From Helicostylum pulchrum (Eukaryota > Mucoromycota > Mucoromycetes > Mucorales > Mucoraceae), in assembly GCA_025677825.1 (NCBI GenBank), contig JAIXMO010000091.1:1-62807 (forward strand): a stretch of 62,807 nt of DNA. The letters are read 5' to 3'. A program made the position numbers and the translations under genes. Below, in pieces: positions 24,270-35,940 of this stretch (within the stretch, counting starts at the first letter, position 1; every line of letters starts with the position of its first letter). Below the pieces are notes generated by a model. That model did no database searches. It was not told the origin of the DNA and saw only the letters and a program-made list of their open reading frames with translations.

Positions 24270-26412
24270 TTATATCGATGATTGAAGGATAGCATACATT
24301 TGCTTAACAGTTTTCTTTTGATCAGCAAATACTTGATATGAATCACCTGTTTGCGTATCAATGACGAAAGAGTTTGGTACGTACGTATCTTCATCCTCAT
24401 TTGCTGGTTCTAATCGTGTTACATTTAATAAATTGATGGTGGAGATTGGTATTTTAGCCTGCAAAATATAATATAATTAATACTTGTAAAAATATAATCG
24501 CTCTTTTTCTTTTTTTTGTTGTTACCATTTCATCCTTGTAAAAGCATAGACTATCATCACGTATAATAAAGTATCTACGTTTCCAAAACTATATATTATA
24601 TATAACGCGTGAGTAAAAAAGGCAAGAAAAAAAAAAGATCTCATCTTTTACCGGACTAGTCTTGGTCTGCACAGACGCAAATCCTGCCATTAAAACCTTA
24701 AAAATAAATGTATAACATAAATAAACATACGATTTGACTGGGCCTAGGCTTTTTAGTAAAAAAGTGTACCTGATTAATTTTGAGTTTGACTTCGGGTTCT
24801 GCCGCCATTTTCATTTCGGTTTCAAGTTCCTTTATAGGTTCTGACTTAATTTCTACTACCACAACTGGTTTGAGTTCCGGTTGGATTTCTTCCGGCTCTA
24901 AAGTAACAGCTTTTTCTGTGATAACAGCTAATTTTGTATTAATAATAGGTTCTTTGGCGATAACAGGTTCTTGTTCTGTGATAGGTGCAAGTTCATGTTT
25001 TACCACAGGCTGCTGCTTAACCTCTTGCTTTACCACAGGCTGCTTGACTTGTGGTTTTACTACTACAGGCTTAAGGTCAAACTTAAATTCTGTCGTCGAT
25101 TGTCGTTTGACAAGCTCTGGTTTTTTATAGCTGTTCAATACCGACCGAACATCTTTTTGAATTTGATTTGTTTTAGGATGGTTTGAACCAGGAGTTACTT
25201 TTCTTAAAGTGACTTGAGGGAATATACCAGACTTTCTTTCTTCTGGTTTTGGTAATAAAGTAAAACTCTTTCTTGACTGCAACTCTTTTCTCACTGGAGT
25301 TTGTTGCTGCAGTTCTTGTTGCTTTTGCTGTTGTTTTTCTTCTTCGAATCGTTTTATTGCTTGGTCTCGTTTAAATCTTTCTTCTTGTTGGTCTCGTTGA
25401 AATTGTCGAAACCTTGCTTCTTCCAACTCTTTCTTTTTAGCAAGCTGTAATTGGAGCATGGCTTCTGTAGCGTCTCGTGCCTTTTCGTCAATATCAAAGT
25501 GGTCGGCTAAAGTAGATATAGAAGATTCGGCAAATGAAGAGGCAACCGAGGTAGGCGAGGAGGGTGTAGGTGTAGCAGTCATACGATCATCTTCATAAGA
25601 ACCAGGTTCTTCTGTTGTCAGTATGCGTAAGTTTCTTTCGGACATGGGAGAAGGTGATGGAGAGGGTGAATACTGGTTTGATTTTCTTCTTCGTGTAATC
25701 ACAGAAGATCTTTTGGAAACAGAGGACGGGCGGGGTCTGTTAGGCACTTGATTTTGGCCTAATTTTAATCGAGTACGAATGTTTGCATCGCTCATGTCGG
25801 ATAAAGAAGAAGCTGTGAACTGTGCATGAGATAATTCAAGAATACCAGCAACTGATCTGCTATGAACTAATGCTCTAGCTTTTTTTTAAAATAAAAATGT
25901 TAGTATTACTAAAAAAAAAATCATACGAGGTTTTATTTTCGTTTGCTTGTTATGTACCTCTTCTAACACCACTAAAAATAAAATAAAAGTATTTATTATG
26001 CATATTCCGGTATTTTTTTTTTGTATGGTATTGTATTTTACCTGACACTATCAGGTACATAAGTAATGAGAATAAATCGATCGTCTACTCTAACAAAACC
26101 AAATAAAATTTCGTTGGTAATATGTTCACGAAATTCACTACGAAAAAAAAAACTTTTTGTTTAGAAACGAATACTATTTGCGCTATTAAAAAAAAAGATA
26201 GAACACCTTAGACCATTGACACCACTAGCGTATAAAGAAATTACATTTCTCGAGTCTTTATAACCGAGCAAAAGCCTTAAAAAAAAGGGGGGGGGGAATT
26301 TAATTTAAACAGTAATTTTTTGTAACTTTTTTTATTAGTACCAGTCGGTAGGCTCATCTTCAGTTATAGCAATATAAGCATTTAAAATGCGAGGATCATT
26401 AACATCACACAT
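24270..26412 (-). CDS. ADF-H (coactosin-like) and PH domain protein, likely actin-associated
   Basis: Eight exons: 26412-26342, 26275-26207, 26137-26042, 25971-25958, 25878-24770, 24696-24652, 24588-24526 and 24458-24270, giving 551 residues. Residues 1 to about 130 form an ADF-H fold of the coactosin/Abp1 type: LLLGYKDSRNVISLYASG, ILFGFVRVDDRFILITYVPD and SGVRRARALVHSRSVAGIL. A long Ser/Pro-rich and Gln/Glu coiled region follows (KKELEEARFRQFQRDQQEER), then Val/Lys/Pro repeats (KPVVVKPQVKQPV). A C-terminal PH domain of about 105 residues begins VLMAGFASVQTKTSPFWKRR and ends KTVKQMYAILQSSI. This architecture suggests a link between actin filaments and phosphoinositide membranes; that role is inferred. 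Exon 4 is only 14 nt. Both domains would be broken without these splice choices, which supports the model. Confidence 0.85.
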
Positions 26413-29131
26413 TTAAAAAAATAAAGTAGCAAAAAAAATAAAAAAATAAAAAGTAAAATATATGTATTAAAAAAGAAGAAAAAAGAGAGAAAAGGAAAAA
26501 GGAATATTAAATATTTTATTAGATACTCAAGTTTGAGTTCCACAGTGAATCAAGTATTACCTATTTCTTCATGTGTGAGCGTGTTTTTCTTTTTTGCACC
26601 AGGTTCGCCTGCGAATTAGTCGCTCGTTTAAAAATAAAAAATAGACATGGTTGTACACCGAGAATAATGTTCTTCTTGTATATTACGTGCGCTTTTTTTT
26701 TCTTTTTCTTTTCAAGTGTAATTGATTTTTGATCTTTAGCTGATAAAAAAAAAAAAACTAGTTAGTCAGTTTTTTTAAAGTTTGTATCGTACATGATCAA
26801 CAAAAAGATATAATAAAGCTATCCGTTCTCATTATAAACAGCTACGAAATTAGACTAATAATTCACTTGATAAAATAGTTACTATTTTTAAGAAAATGAC
26901 ACAACTATTTACAAAGAACTCTAAAAAAACGCGTCCTTGAAAAAAAAAAAAAAAAAAAACTTGTTGACTTAAGTAATAGTAGACTCATGACATAAAGATA
27001 AAACAGATACAAGGAATTGTAACTAATTGATGTATGGTGAAATCTGTACTACACAGAAAGACTATTAACTGAAAAAAGATGTTGTCTGTCTCTTTTTTTC
27101 AAGTAAAAAAATAATTAGTTAGTAACTTTGGTCTGTGACAGCAAAAAAAAAAAGAAATGCCTTTGATGCATTGCAAATTATGCCCAACTTGCAAAAGACT
27201 TGTTACCTGTCTGTGATTAGTTACATGAACGTACATAAAAAGCCAGTGTAATGCTTCTTTAGTAAGTAGAAACATTGTATTTATCCCCTTCTTTTTTGCG
27301 CCGCTAATAATAAAAGTCTTTCTCATCTTACGCTCTTATATCATTTTTGGGAAATACATTTTATACAAGCTTACTTTTTTGATAAAAAAGAAGAGATACA
27401 CGAGGTTTTTTATTGCTGTTGTATTTTTATAAAAAAGAGACAAAACGTGATTTAAAGTACGTTTTTATGTTGTCAAAATAGATCACATTGTTGCTTCTGC
27501 TTGTCATACATCATGCGTACACCAAGAATAACGTAAGCTATTTATTTTTGTTTTTTTTTTAAAAAAAAAGGATAAAAATAAAACGGAAAACATAATTTAA
27601 GTTGTATAATAGATGGGTTAATTATTAAAGAGGCATTGTATTGGTGGCTTGATTCGGATGGGATCTGCTACCCCGTTTTGCAGCACATGGAACTGACTTT
27701 CAAACACGGGCTTTTGCCGAATATATCCATAAACCAATTGACACTCTATTTTAGTGTTCTAACAGTGTGTAATGATGTTACAACTATAATAGCAATCATT
27801 TATTAGCATATAAAAAGCATCATACACAAGAGATTATACAGCCAAGATGATGGAAACTTGAGTTTTCTCAAAAATAGTAAACGTCTGCTTTTGAAAAAAA
27901 TTGTCGCGAGTTATTTTTGGCAATTTGTTGTAATAGCACATTAATTTTAGCAAGATGTTTCAAAAGAAAGATACCAGTTACGAAATAATGGGGCTAAAAA
28001 TTCATCAGAAAGTGATATACTTTCGACAGGATTTTAGGGATTCCATACTGTCAAAAACCCAGTTCGAAAACCTGGTGAGTGTATCTTTCTCTATTATTGC
28101 TATATTTAATACGGATTATTCTATTAATAAGAATAATCACTCGGCTAGCTTTAATGATGACCAACGAAGAGCCGAAAGCTATTGTGTCGTATGTCCGGCA
28201 GGAGTATATAAACACACGTATGAAAATATAGCTATGAGCTACTACACTTCAATTACAATACATATTGAATAAAGCTTGTTCTGTTTTTTAATGGATTATT
28301 GATGATGTTAGTATTTCTCAAGAGTTAAAGCAGTTCCGAGCCTACTTATTTCACGAAAAAAAAAATACCGCGTAGCATATTTATTGTTACACTCAAATTA
28401 ACTTTTCTTGTCTCAAGTAACACAAAATTGAGGCAAAAAGTATAAATACCTCTCTTTCGTTCCTGGCTTTAGATAATAAATCCATTCGTCTTCTATTATC
28501 AGTCTGGTCTTCATAGAGAGTTTTCATATATTGAGTAGTATGAGAGACATTCTTTCTCTATCGTAAATACCAATATCATCTTCATCTTCAAAATCTAATA
28601 TCGAATAGCGAATTTTCAAAGATAAATACATTCTGATTAACTGTTCACCGCCTCATCAGAATCCTTCACCCAGAATTCGAAATTAAATACAACTCATCGA
28701 ACAAGATAATTTACACTGTGGAAAAAACTTCTTAAAAAGCACTGAATGTTTTCAGCGATTTTCAGTATTTTCAGTCTTTTAGTGCTATGAGTTCCAAAAA
28801 TATAGTAATGCCCCGTAATCCGCTTTGTAATCGACAGGGACAAAAAAAAAATACTGCAGGAGACAATTAACTACAAGTAATAAAATGGTAGCTCCCGCTT
28901 CTATAAAAAAAAACAAAAATAGGGAACTATTATTCCGAAATGCATAATCTTGAAGACACACAAAATTAGTATATAAATATCTATTTTTCTCTTTTTGTTT
29001 TCCCTATAATTAACTGCTCTAATTTTTATTTAGACAAAATACATTATAATTATATTTTGTCTCTTTTACTAACAAAAATCACACAACTAAAAAAAAAATA
29101 AGTTTTCACTTTCAATCATTTGAAAAACACA
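26413..29131. other. Long intergenic region (2.7 kb), no supported gene
   Basis: AT-rich with many poly-A and poly-T runs. An open segment at 27955-28272 (+) has no recognisable motif. At 28749-28780 the hexamer TTTCAG recurs three times at about 10-nt spacing. I find no convincing tRNA, snRNA or protein gene. Confidence 0.5.
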
Positions 29132-29605
29132 ATGCTGTTCAAGTATTCGCTAGTAGCTCTTCTGTCTTTTTCTTCGGTTACAGTTTACGCATCCGCCTAC
29201 AGCGGTTTCTATTGTAAAATAGACGGTTACTCTGTTTCTGGATGGAACTCTGAATGTAAAGGCGAAATTCAAGGCTGTGATACGGATGGTTATGAATGTA
29301 AATATTGTATGGATTGTACGAGCGCAGAGAGAGTGTGTAAAGCTGAAGGTGGTCAATTATGGAGGGCATCCATCTGGGAGTCATGGAGCAATGGTGACGG
29401 AGAAGAATTTAGTTGTAGTGAAGGAGAGAGTACAGCTAAACTTACAACTGATGACCTTGCTACAACAGGGGGCACTCCTGGAACTGCTGGTACTCCTGGC
29501 GCTCCTGGAACTGCTGGCACTACTGGAAGCGGAAGCTTTCGTGCCGTTGATGGCCTTCGTGGAGCTGATGGCGTTTCTGGAGCGGATGGCAGTTCTGGAA
29601 TCTAA
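29132..29605 (+). CDS. Secreted small cysteine-rich protein with collagen-like tail
   Basis: A 157-residue product. The first ATG in frame is 29132 (MLFKYSLVALLSFSSVTVYA), a clear signal peptide likely cleaved after ...VYASA. The mature N-terminal half has eight cysteines in about 75 residues (YCKIDGY, SECKGEIQGC, YECKYCMDC, RVCK and FSCSEG), consistent with four disulfides. The C-terminal third is Gly-X-Y-like: GTPGTAGTPGAPGTAGTTGS, then GLRGADGVSGADGSSGI. No introns. I do not recognise the family. It could be a cell-wall or spore-surface protein or a secreted effector; the sequence alone does not decide. Confidence 0.75.
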   Translation: MLFKYSLVALLSFSSVTVYASAYSGFYCKIDGYSVSGWNSECKGEIQGCDTDGYECKYCMDCTSAERVCKAEGGQLWRASIWESWSNGDGEEFSCSEGESTAKLTTDDLATTGGTPGTAGTPGAPGTAGTTGSGSFRAVDGLRGADGVSGADGSSGI

Positions 29606-30100
29606 AATACGACTCCATCAGTTCCAATAACTAATACTTGTTTATAATTAAAAAAAAAATTAACCATTTACTATAAAAATCCTGGCACTTTTAATTATAA
29701 AATACATTTTTGCATTTGATTGTTATTCTAGTATATTTCTATTTTTGAAATTAATAGCATAGCTTATCTATCACAATGAGTTTGATGAAACTATAGATAA
29801 AAACTCCTTTGATCTTGTAATAGTAAGTATAGGGCAACAATAAATAGAAAAGTACGTCTAATTTGTACTATTTTTTCCCCCCTTTTTTTTTGCATGATTT
29901 GTTTCTTTGTTAGAAATAATTTCTCAGCAGGGTCGAGTAGCTACTACATTCGATTTTATTGAAAGTCGAGACGTCTATGTCAACTGAATTAAAAAAAAGT
30001 ACGCTGTAAATCTAGTGTGCGAGCCATTCAAAAATCTTTATTGATTTGGCCAAAAAAAAAACATCTGAAAATTAAAAAAAAAAAGACATCAAGGCAGTGA
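29606..30100. other. Intergenic region between convergent genes
   Basis: 3' UTRs of the secreted protein gene and of the PDCD2-like gene. AT-rich, nothing else seen. Confidence 0.6.
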
Positions 30101-31517
30101 TTATTGTTTGGCAGCGTTTTTACGACGTAACATTGCAGCTTCTTTAGGGCCTAATTGCATACCATCAGCAGAAAAGTCTTGCTTCCAGAGCACTTCTTCA
30201 GCAAAAACTTCTTTTCCTAAAGTACAATTTTGCTTACAAGTATAAACAAAAAGAGATCCCCAATCTAAAGAATCGACAGCAATATGGTTGACACCAAGAT
30301 AGTTCAATAAAGTAGACAATATTTGGAATTCGAAAGTACGAGGTCCTTTACAAAGTTCACAAGCAGGTATCGATGCAGGTTTATAGTTTTGTTGTACCCA
30401 CAAAGGTTCACGCGTAGGCATATCATATTCAACACGATCGTAACGAATAACTTGGTCAGGATAAAGTTGAATTCTTAATTGAAATTGTAAGAAAACATCA
30501 TCAACATCAACCTTTGTATCTTCCTCTGCTTCATCGCCTGCAAGTACAAGAGCTTTAGAGTCGGAAGATGGTTCATCTGGATTATTCTCTTTGAAAAATT
30601 CAGCTTGGCTTTCTTCTTCTTCAAGATCCTCGCCCTTTCCTTCAGGTTCGCTTACAATCTCCTTTTCTGTAAAAATACGTCCGGCACGAAGTTTATCAAT
30701 TGCTTCTTGATCTTGTTCTGATATAGGCTTATTACAAAACTCTTTATGTCTGCACATATTCCAATCAGCCATTTGATGTTCACGAGAGCAATAAGCTGTT
30801 TTACCACATTTACCGCAGGCCTTAGCTCCTCCAAGACCACAAATTACACATTGTACAGGTGCTTTGAATGATTTAGGTGTAAACTCAACTTCCTCTTCTT
30901 CTTCGTCATCAGATTCGTTAGGTGGGGGATAATAAGGATTTTCCCGTGGCAATTGAGATCTAAATACTTTGAAACTATATGTTGCATATTAATATAATGT
31001 TGGATCAATAAAAAAAAACCAAAATTGATATTATTTTTACCTGCGAGTCCAGTCTTGCTTTACACAACCACCCTTCTTACAGCAAAATACGTAAACTGCT
31101 CTATGGAAGGCTTCTGCAGGTTGGTCTTCAGGTGTATACAACTAAAAAATATATTAATAAGAAAGGTTCCTATCCAAAAGTTATCACTTGTATATTACTT
31201 GTAATAATAAACTCATGGGTTGTTCACAGTTTCCACAAGTCACTTGTTCTGCAGTCAAAATAGTTTCAGGATTTAACCATGCCTTTATATTTAAAAATAT
31301 CAGTACGTGTAGAACAAAACAAGCAAAAAAAAAAAAAATAACTTACGGGCTTTCCACCTGATTTATTAGGAAACGTCTCAGCAGTTAATGGAGTCTCAGG
31401 GTCTTCAGCATAACCAAGTTGAGGAGCATATTTATCAAATGAAAGAGCTTGGCTCAATTCTTTAGGGTCAAGTTCTGACACGTCGCTGTCTGTGTCGTTA
31501 CCAGGTTTATTTGACAT
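30101..31517 (-). CDS. Programmed cell death protein 2-like (PDCD2/Tsr4/Zfrp8), ribosome biogenesis chaperone
   Basis: Four exons: 31517-31347, 31282-31199, 31141-31041 and 30974-30101, giving 409 residues. The N-terminus has CGNCEQPMSLLLQLYTPED and FHRAVYVFCCKKGGC, both typical of PDCD2. A MYND zinc finger follows at about residues 145-185 (CVICGLGGAKACGKCGKTAY, then C and H ligands through RHKEFC). The C-terminal PDCD2 domain contains DQVIRYDRVEYDMPTREPLW, PACELCKGPRTFEFQILSTL, LNYLG and DWGSLFVYTC. Members act as dedicated chaperones for 40S ribosomal protein uS5 (Rps2). Introns are 57-66 nt. The start at 31517 (MSNKPGNDTDSDVSEL) is the first ATG in the frame. Confidence 0.93.
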
Positions 31518-31889
31518 TGTAAGATTACTAGGAAGTGAAAAAAAAAAGTGTACTTTCCTTTTAAAAAGCCACAAGTAAATGCAACAAATATTTTAGCAAG
31601 TCACGCAGTGGCATGCATTGGATTTTCGATATGAAAGCTCTTTATGCATTAAGTTTGCCACATACAGATTTTTAAAAGAGAAGAGTGACAAATATTATCT
31701 CTTCATCAATATAGCATAATATGTAAATGTACGCTTTAGTTTATCATCACTGCAATACAAGTGATATATTTGTATTCTCAGACACATTTCTTCTAGTCTT
31801 ACGAGAGAATGGTAAATAAAAAGAGCTTTCATACATGAATTTGTAAGGATAAACTACTTTCTGTGAAGGACTAATAACGGTGTAACATT
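31518..31889. other. Spacer between the PDCD2-like promoter and the gene Z region
   Basis: AT-rich promoter and spacer sequence. No coding region seen. Confidence 0.5.
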
Positions 31890-33750
31890 AGTTAAGAGAA
31901 CAGATGTAGGCTCGTAAAAAAATGTGCTTCATTGGATGCTTTGCTTTTCCCTTTTATTCCCGTGGTACTTTTTCGATTTTTATTTTTTATTAAGTACTTT
32001 TGAACATAGCCTAAATAAAAAAAAAACAAATGAGTTGAATGAATAGATAAAGCAAGTATACGTATAAATATTATCACCTTGTGTTTTTTAAAGAAAAGGG
32101 CCCAATACTTCATAACCTATTTAAAAAAAACGAGTAAGTCAAAAATCAAAGTATTACAGAAAACTTGTATATATGCATGCCTTAAAAAAAAGAGCCAAAT
32201 ACCTTGGTACTTATTCCAATCTGTGGTAGAGTATTAGTAAAATAAAAAAAATTTATTAATTTGTGCAAAAAAAAAATAGACTAACTTTCTTCCATCATAC
32301 TATCATACATTATAAAAATTGATAAGTGTTTGTAAACAGTATTTTCATATAATTTTACTTACTCAAGTTGAAAGAGCTCGAGTGATTTCTTTTTAAATAA
32401 ATAAAAACGTTAATATAAATTAGATTGATCTTTTTTTAAAAAAAACATACATTCTGGCGTCTTTTTGGCTGCCTGTCTTTCACTTTTCATAGCTTCCTGT
32501 AAAAGAAGGCCAGCTGCCCATTGTCTTTTACAACGATAAATGGCATATCCAAAGCCTTGAATTGCACCTTCGAGCTTAAGAGCATATTACAGTTTTAATT
32601 GCTCGGGAAACTGATTCCAAAAAGTGAAATCATATCCATCCTGCTTCATGTTAACTCTACACTCTCTAGCTAACGAGCGAAATTGAAGACGGATGAACTT
32701 TTTTTTGTTATTCAGACAGCTCTTTGTTAACCCCAGCACAGAGATAGGTGATCAGACTATCGATTTGCAAGGTTGAACTAGGCGTTCAGTTGTTACAAAA
32801 AATTTTAGTAAAAAAAGAAAAAAAAGAAAAACTTACGCTCAACATTATCATCGATTGAAACAAATCTTCCAGTCTACTAAGATCATAAAAGTTTCGAGCT
32901 CGTAAAGACGGTAGATCCTTGTATAGACTAAGTCCATTGCATAAATAGTCGTCTTAAATCCTAAAAACGCTAATGAGAAACCAATCTTCCTTTTTTTGTT
33001 AGGGACAAAAGAAAATACCTCCCACAAGCACACCGAAGACAGGAACATTGTCTCAATATCCTCTCGACTTTTGCAATCAGCTATCTTCATTAACATTTCC
33101 TTTTCACCTTTAGTTATCATAGGTTGTAAGCCAAGTTCTAAATCATAAGTGGTTTCTTTGAGACACTTTTTAAATCGTCGTGCAATCCTGTCCTCCGTTA
33201 AGTCTAAATATCCACCATTACCAAATTTATCGCATAGAAATGCTATTCTTTCATTAGGTGTCATATTTTTTACATTATCGATGAGAGCCGCTTGACTGGA
33301 TTGTTCGTCTTGTTGATATTGTCGATCTTGTTGCTCTTGTTGGAATCTGTTTATGGCGTCTTCATCCAAAAGCTGTCGTTTATGGCTTGCTACGTTTAAA
33401 AGTTTCTTTATCTGGGATGAGGTACATATTTTATAAATGGATTGTCGCAAAGAATCAATTTTCTCTTAATCTTCTAAAGTGCTGTTAGCGCGTCGATCCT
33501 TGTAGTTGTCAAGACATTCTTTTAAATACAAATCGCCCAATTTTTCCAAGTTGTTTTTGGTGGGCTCAATCACAAGTTGGTGATCAATGAGAATTCTCAG
33601 GACAGTTTCGTATTTCCACCCAGAGATAGCGTGGTTCGTTAAGTAATCAGCAACAATTTTACAGATCGAATTCTTGTCCTCCTCTAAATTTAAAGTGTTG
33701 AGAATTTTTCGTGAAAAAGGTGCAACGATTCTACACAACGCCCATGAATC
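31890..33750 (-). pseudogene. Gene Z, uncharacterised multi-exon gene, decayed
   Basis: Coding-like sequence on the minus strand starts near 33750 (SHKIDSWALCRIVAPFSRKI). It runs open to an in-frame TAA at 33466-33468, then continues in the same frame (DEDAINRFQQEQQDRQYQQ, then AFLCDKFGNGGYLDLTEDR) to about 33020. Further downstream is a segment with GYDFTFWNQFPEQL, a TAA at 32587-32589, then GAIQGFGYAIYRCKRQWAAG. Short exon-like pieces continue to about 31890 (VMKYWALFFKKHK). I do not recognise a domain. Reading frames interrupted by isolated stops but otherwise conserved in style indicate a recently dead gene. It shares orientation with Y and X upstream. The 3' boundary is uncertain. Confidence 0.5.
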
Positions 33751-33765
33751 AATTTTATGCGACGC

Positions 33766-34821
33766 GGACGGTATAAATTAATAGTACCGAGGAACAATCA
33801 AATAACATGACGAAGATTCATCTTCGTATTCATCCTCAGGTTCAGAGGCATAAATATCTTCAGCGTCAGGAATATCTTCAGCTTCGTTAAACCATGTTTG
33901 GTCCCAAAAGACCTCAGAAATCCAGTCTTGATTATCAATTAATTTCGATTTGCCTTTTATATCAATTTTGGAAATTTTGCCCGAAAGAAATCCAGGAAGA
34001 TTATGGACGTGCTGTTTCATGTCTGTCATGACATTCTATTACGAAAAGTTATTGTCGGCGAAATCACAATTGCATCTTATATAGCTTACCTTTATAATTT
34101 CTAAACCTTCAAGTAAGAGTTTTATTTTTCCAGACTTCAACTCGAAAAAGGTTTTGGGATAAGATAAAGAACGAATATTTTGCAAGATAAGGAAGTTTTT
34201 ATCGATCGGAGGGAGAGAGAAGATATGACAATTGAGACCCATGATTTGAATAATAGGGTATAGATGGTATGTGTAAGCTGAGAAGGAAGGTATTTGATGG
34301 TAGGTATAAGTTGAGAAGGAAGGTATTTCGTAGTAGCAATAATATGGTTTAGATGGGCCTTTCCTACAATAGTAGATTTAGCTTTGTCACCATAGTACTA
34401 CGTACAGTACAAGCGGTTTGCTTCGCAAATTTACCGTTGAAAGAATGTTTTTCTTTGGCCTTACTTTCTTGCTTTATTCGAAAAAAGATCCGCCACAGGC
34501 TGTCTTGTGTGACTACAGGCTACTCTATCCAAACATAATCTATGTACACAACATATGGCCCGGAAAATTTAGGCAGTGTCTCCGCCAAGGGCTCACAGTC
34601 TAAGGAAGCCATGGTATGAAAGGTTTTCTTTTCATAGGGGATTTTAAAGCCTATCGGCTACCTTCGCCTAATGAGAACGAAGTCAAACTTTTATTCCTTT
34701 TGATACGTTTAGGATGCTCCAGACTCCTCTTCGTTGTTTACAATTTTGACAGTCCCCTCTTGCTGTGAAAAGCTTTCCTTTCAGACGGGATCTTTAAAGA
34801 TTGTCGGCTTCCTTCTCCTAG
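33766..34821 (-). repeat. 1056-bp dispersed inverted repeat, copy 2
   Basis: Reverse complement of 19585-20640, almost identical over its full length. Here the repeat is embedded in a longer gene block: upstream it continues as gene X coding sequence, downstream as gene Z. This copy is therefore the likely parent, and copy 1 the truncated derivative. Confidence 0.9.
33778..34242 (-). CDS. Gene Y, uncharacterised protein with acidic C-terminus
   Basis: Two exons, 34242-34090 and 34035-33778, with a 54-nt intron (GTAAGC...TAG), giving 136 residues. The N-terminus is MGLNCHIFSLPPIDKNFLIL; the middle is VHNLPGFLSGKISKIDIKGK and ISEVFWDQTWFNEAE; the C-terminus is very acidic (EDIPDAEDIYASEPEDEYED). 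No signal peptide, membrane segment or known domain is visible. It lies entirely within the 1056-bp repeat and is intact here, while the copy at 20164 has a nonsense mutation. It sits between genes X and Z on the same strand. It may be part of an unrecognised mobile element or a lineage-specific multicopy family. Function unknown. Confidence 0.6.
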
Positions 34822-35473
34822 TTGACTAATAACAAAGTCGAAGTCATCATCATATTGGATGCTAAACTTGGATTTAAGCTCGAGTACCATCTTTTGATAC
34901 AAGCTCATTTCAATTTGATACCGCTTGTTTTTAAATGAAATAAAGTAAATGCCATTCAAAACCCTATAAATAATATTACAATGAATCTAATATGAAACAT
35001 TTGTTATAAATAGTTGGCACGAAAACTGCTTACAGTTCATCAATATCGCTACTAAACCGATTTCCTTTTTCACCGGTCGTGACACATTTGTCCCTATATT
35101 CCCAGAGCACCCGACTGATGTCATTGCCATCGATGTACCACTTTAATTTATTCTGTCAATATATGGATATTAATTTTTTTTTAACCTTTAATCATACCCT
35201 GATTGGATTATCGATTGGATCATCATGTACGTTACGTCCTCCCAGATACTGGATGAGCTAATAAAAAAGCATATTTAGGATTAAAATGATATAAAATTAT
35301 AGTATGCACATACTCTCTTTTGTCTTTTGCCAACTTCTTGCTGCTGAAAGAATTATTGTAAGACACATGACATTAGTTTAGAGTTTCATAATTATTTATG
35401 TCCTTGTAGCTTACCATCTCACTATTTTCTAGTTAAAACATAGCATTGGGATGGCCAGAAAGTTGTGTTGGCG

Positions 35474-35506
<33 letters not shown>

Positions 35507-35940
35507 GAGACAATACCCGCTTCAACCTCTTGGTTTCGTTTCATATGAGGATTAAAATGAAATACGTTACCGCTAAATGAACAGTCCGAACCATAGTTGA
35601 CGGATTGACTGAAAGTTGGTACATGCTCTTTATTTAACTTCAGTTTTTTTTGGGAATTTAGTAAAGAAATAAGTTTATAAGTGCTTCACCTCAATAAACC
35701 TACCTTTGCTTTGACTCTCTTTATTAATTCTTTCACGTATCTTTCGATATCGTCATCCTTATTATACAGCAAAATGTCGTTAAGACACACCAGGTAAGTT
35801 TCTCTTTGCTTTGATTCCTTTTGAGGTTTGTCGTTATACTTGAAATAAGCGTTAAAACCCCAGTCAGACAAATTATGAGTTGCAAAAAACTTTAGCACTG
35901 GTTTCAATGGTAAGGTAATTCTTGTGTTTAGGTTAATCAT
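34738..35940 (-). CDS. Gene X, uncharacterised multi-exon protein
   Basis: A consistent seven-exon model: 35940-35704, 35637-35517, 35428-35415, 35343-35314, 35257-35198, 35152-35034 and 34963-34738, giving 268 residues. It starts MINLNTRITLPLKPVLKFFA. Central blocks are LIQYLGGRNVHDDPIDNPIR and KLKWYIDGNDISRVLWEY; the last exon has VLNGIYFISFKNKRYQIEMS and IQYDDDFDFVISQLGEG. No known domain is recognised. The last 84 nt lie inside the 1056-bp repeat. Exon 3 (14 nt) is the weakest part of the model. All phases join. The presence of many properly bounded introns argues that the gene was functional recently. Likely a lineage-specific family. Confidence 0.55.

Noticed and set aside
34353..34603. 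Plus-strand open frames inside the 1056-bp repeat (also the reverse at 19803-20053)
   Set aside because: They are antisense to the spacer between X and Y, overlap each other, and have no start context or motif.
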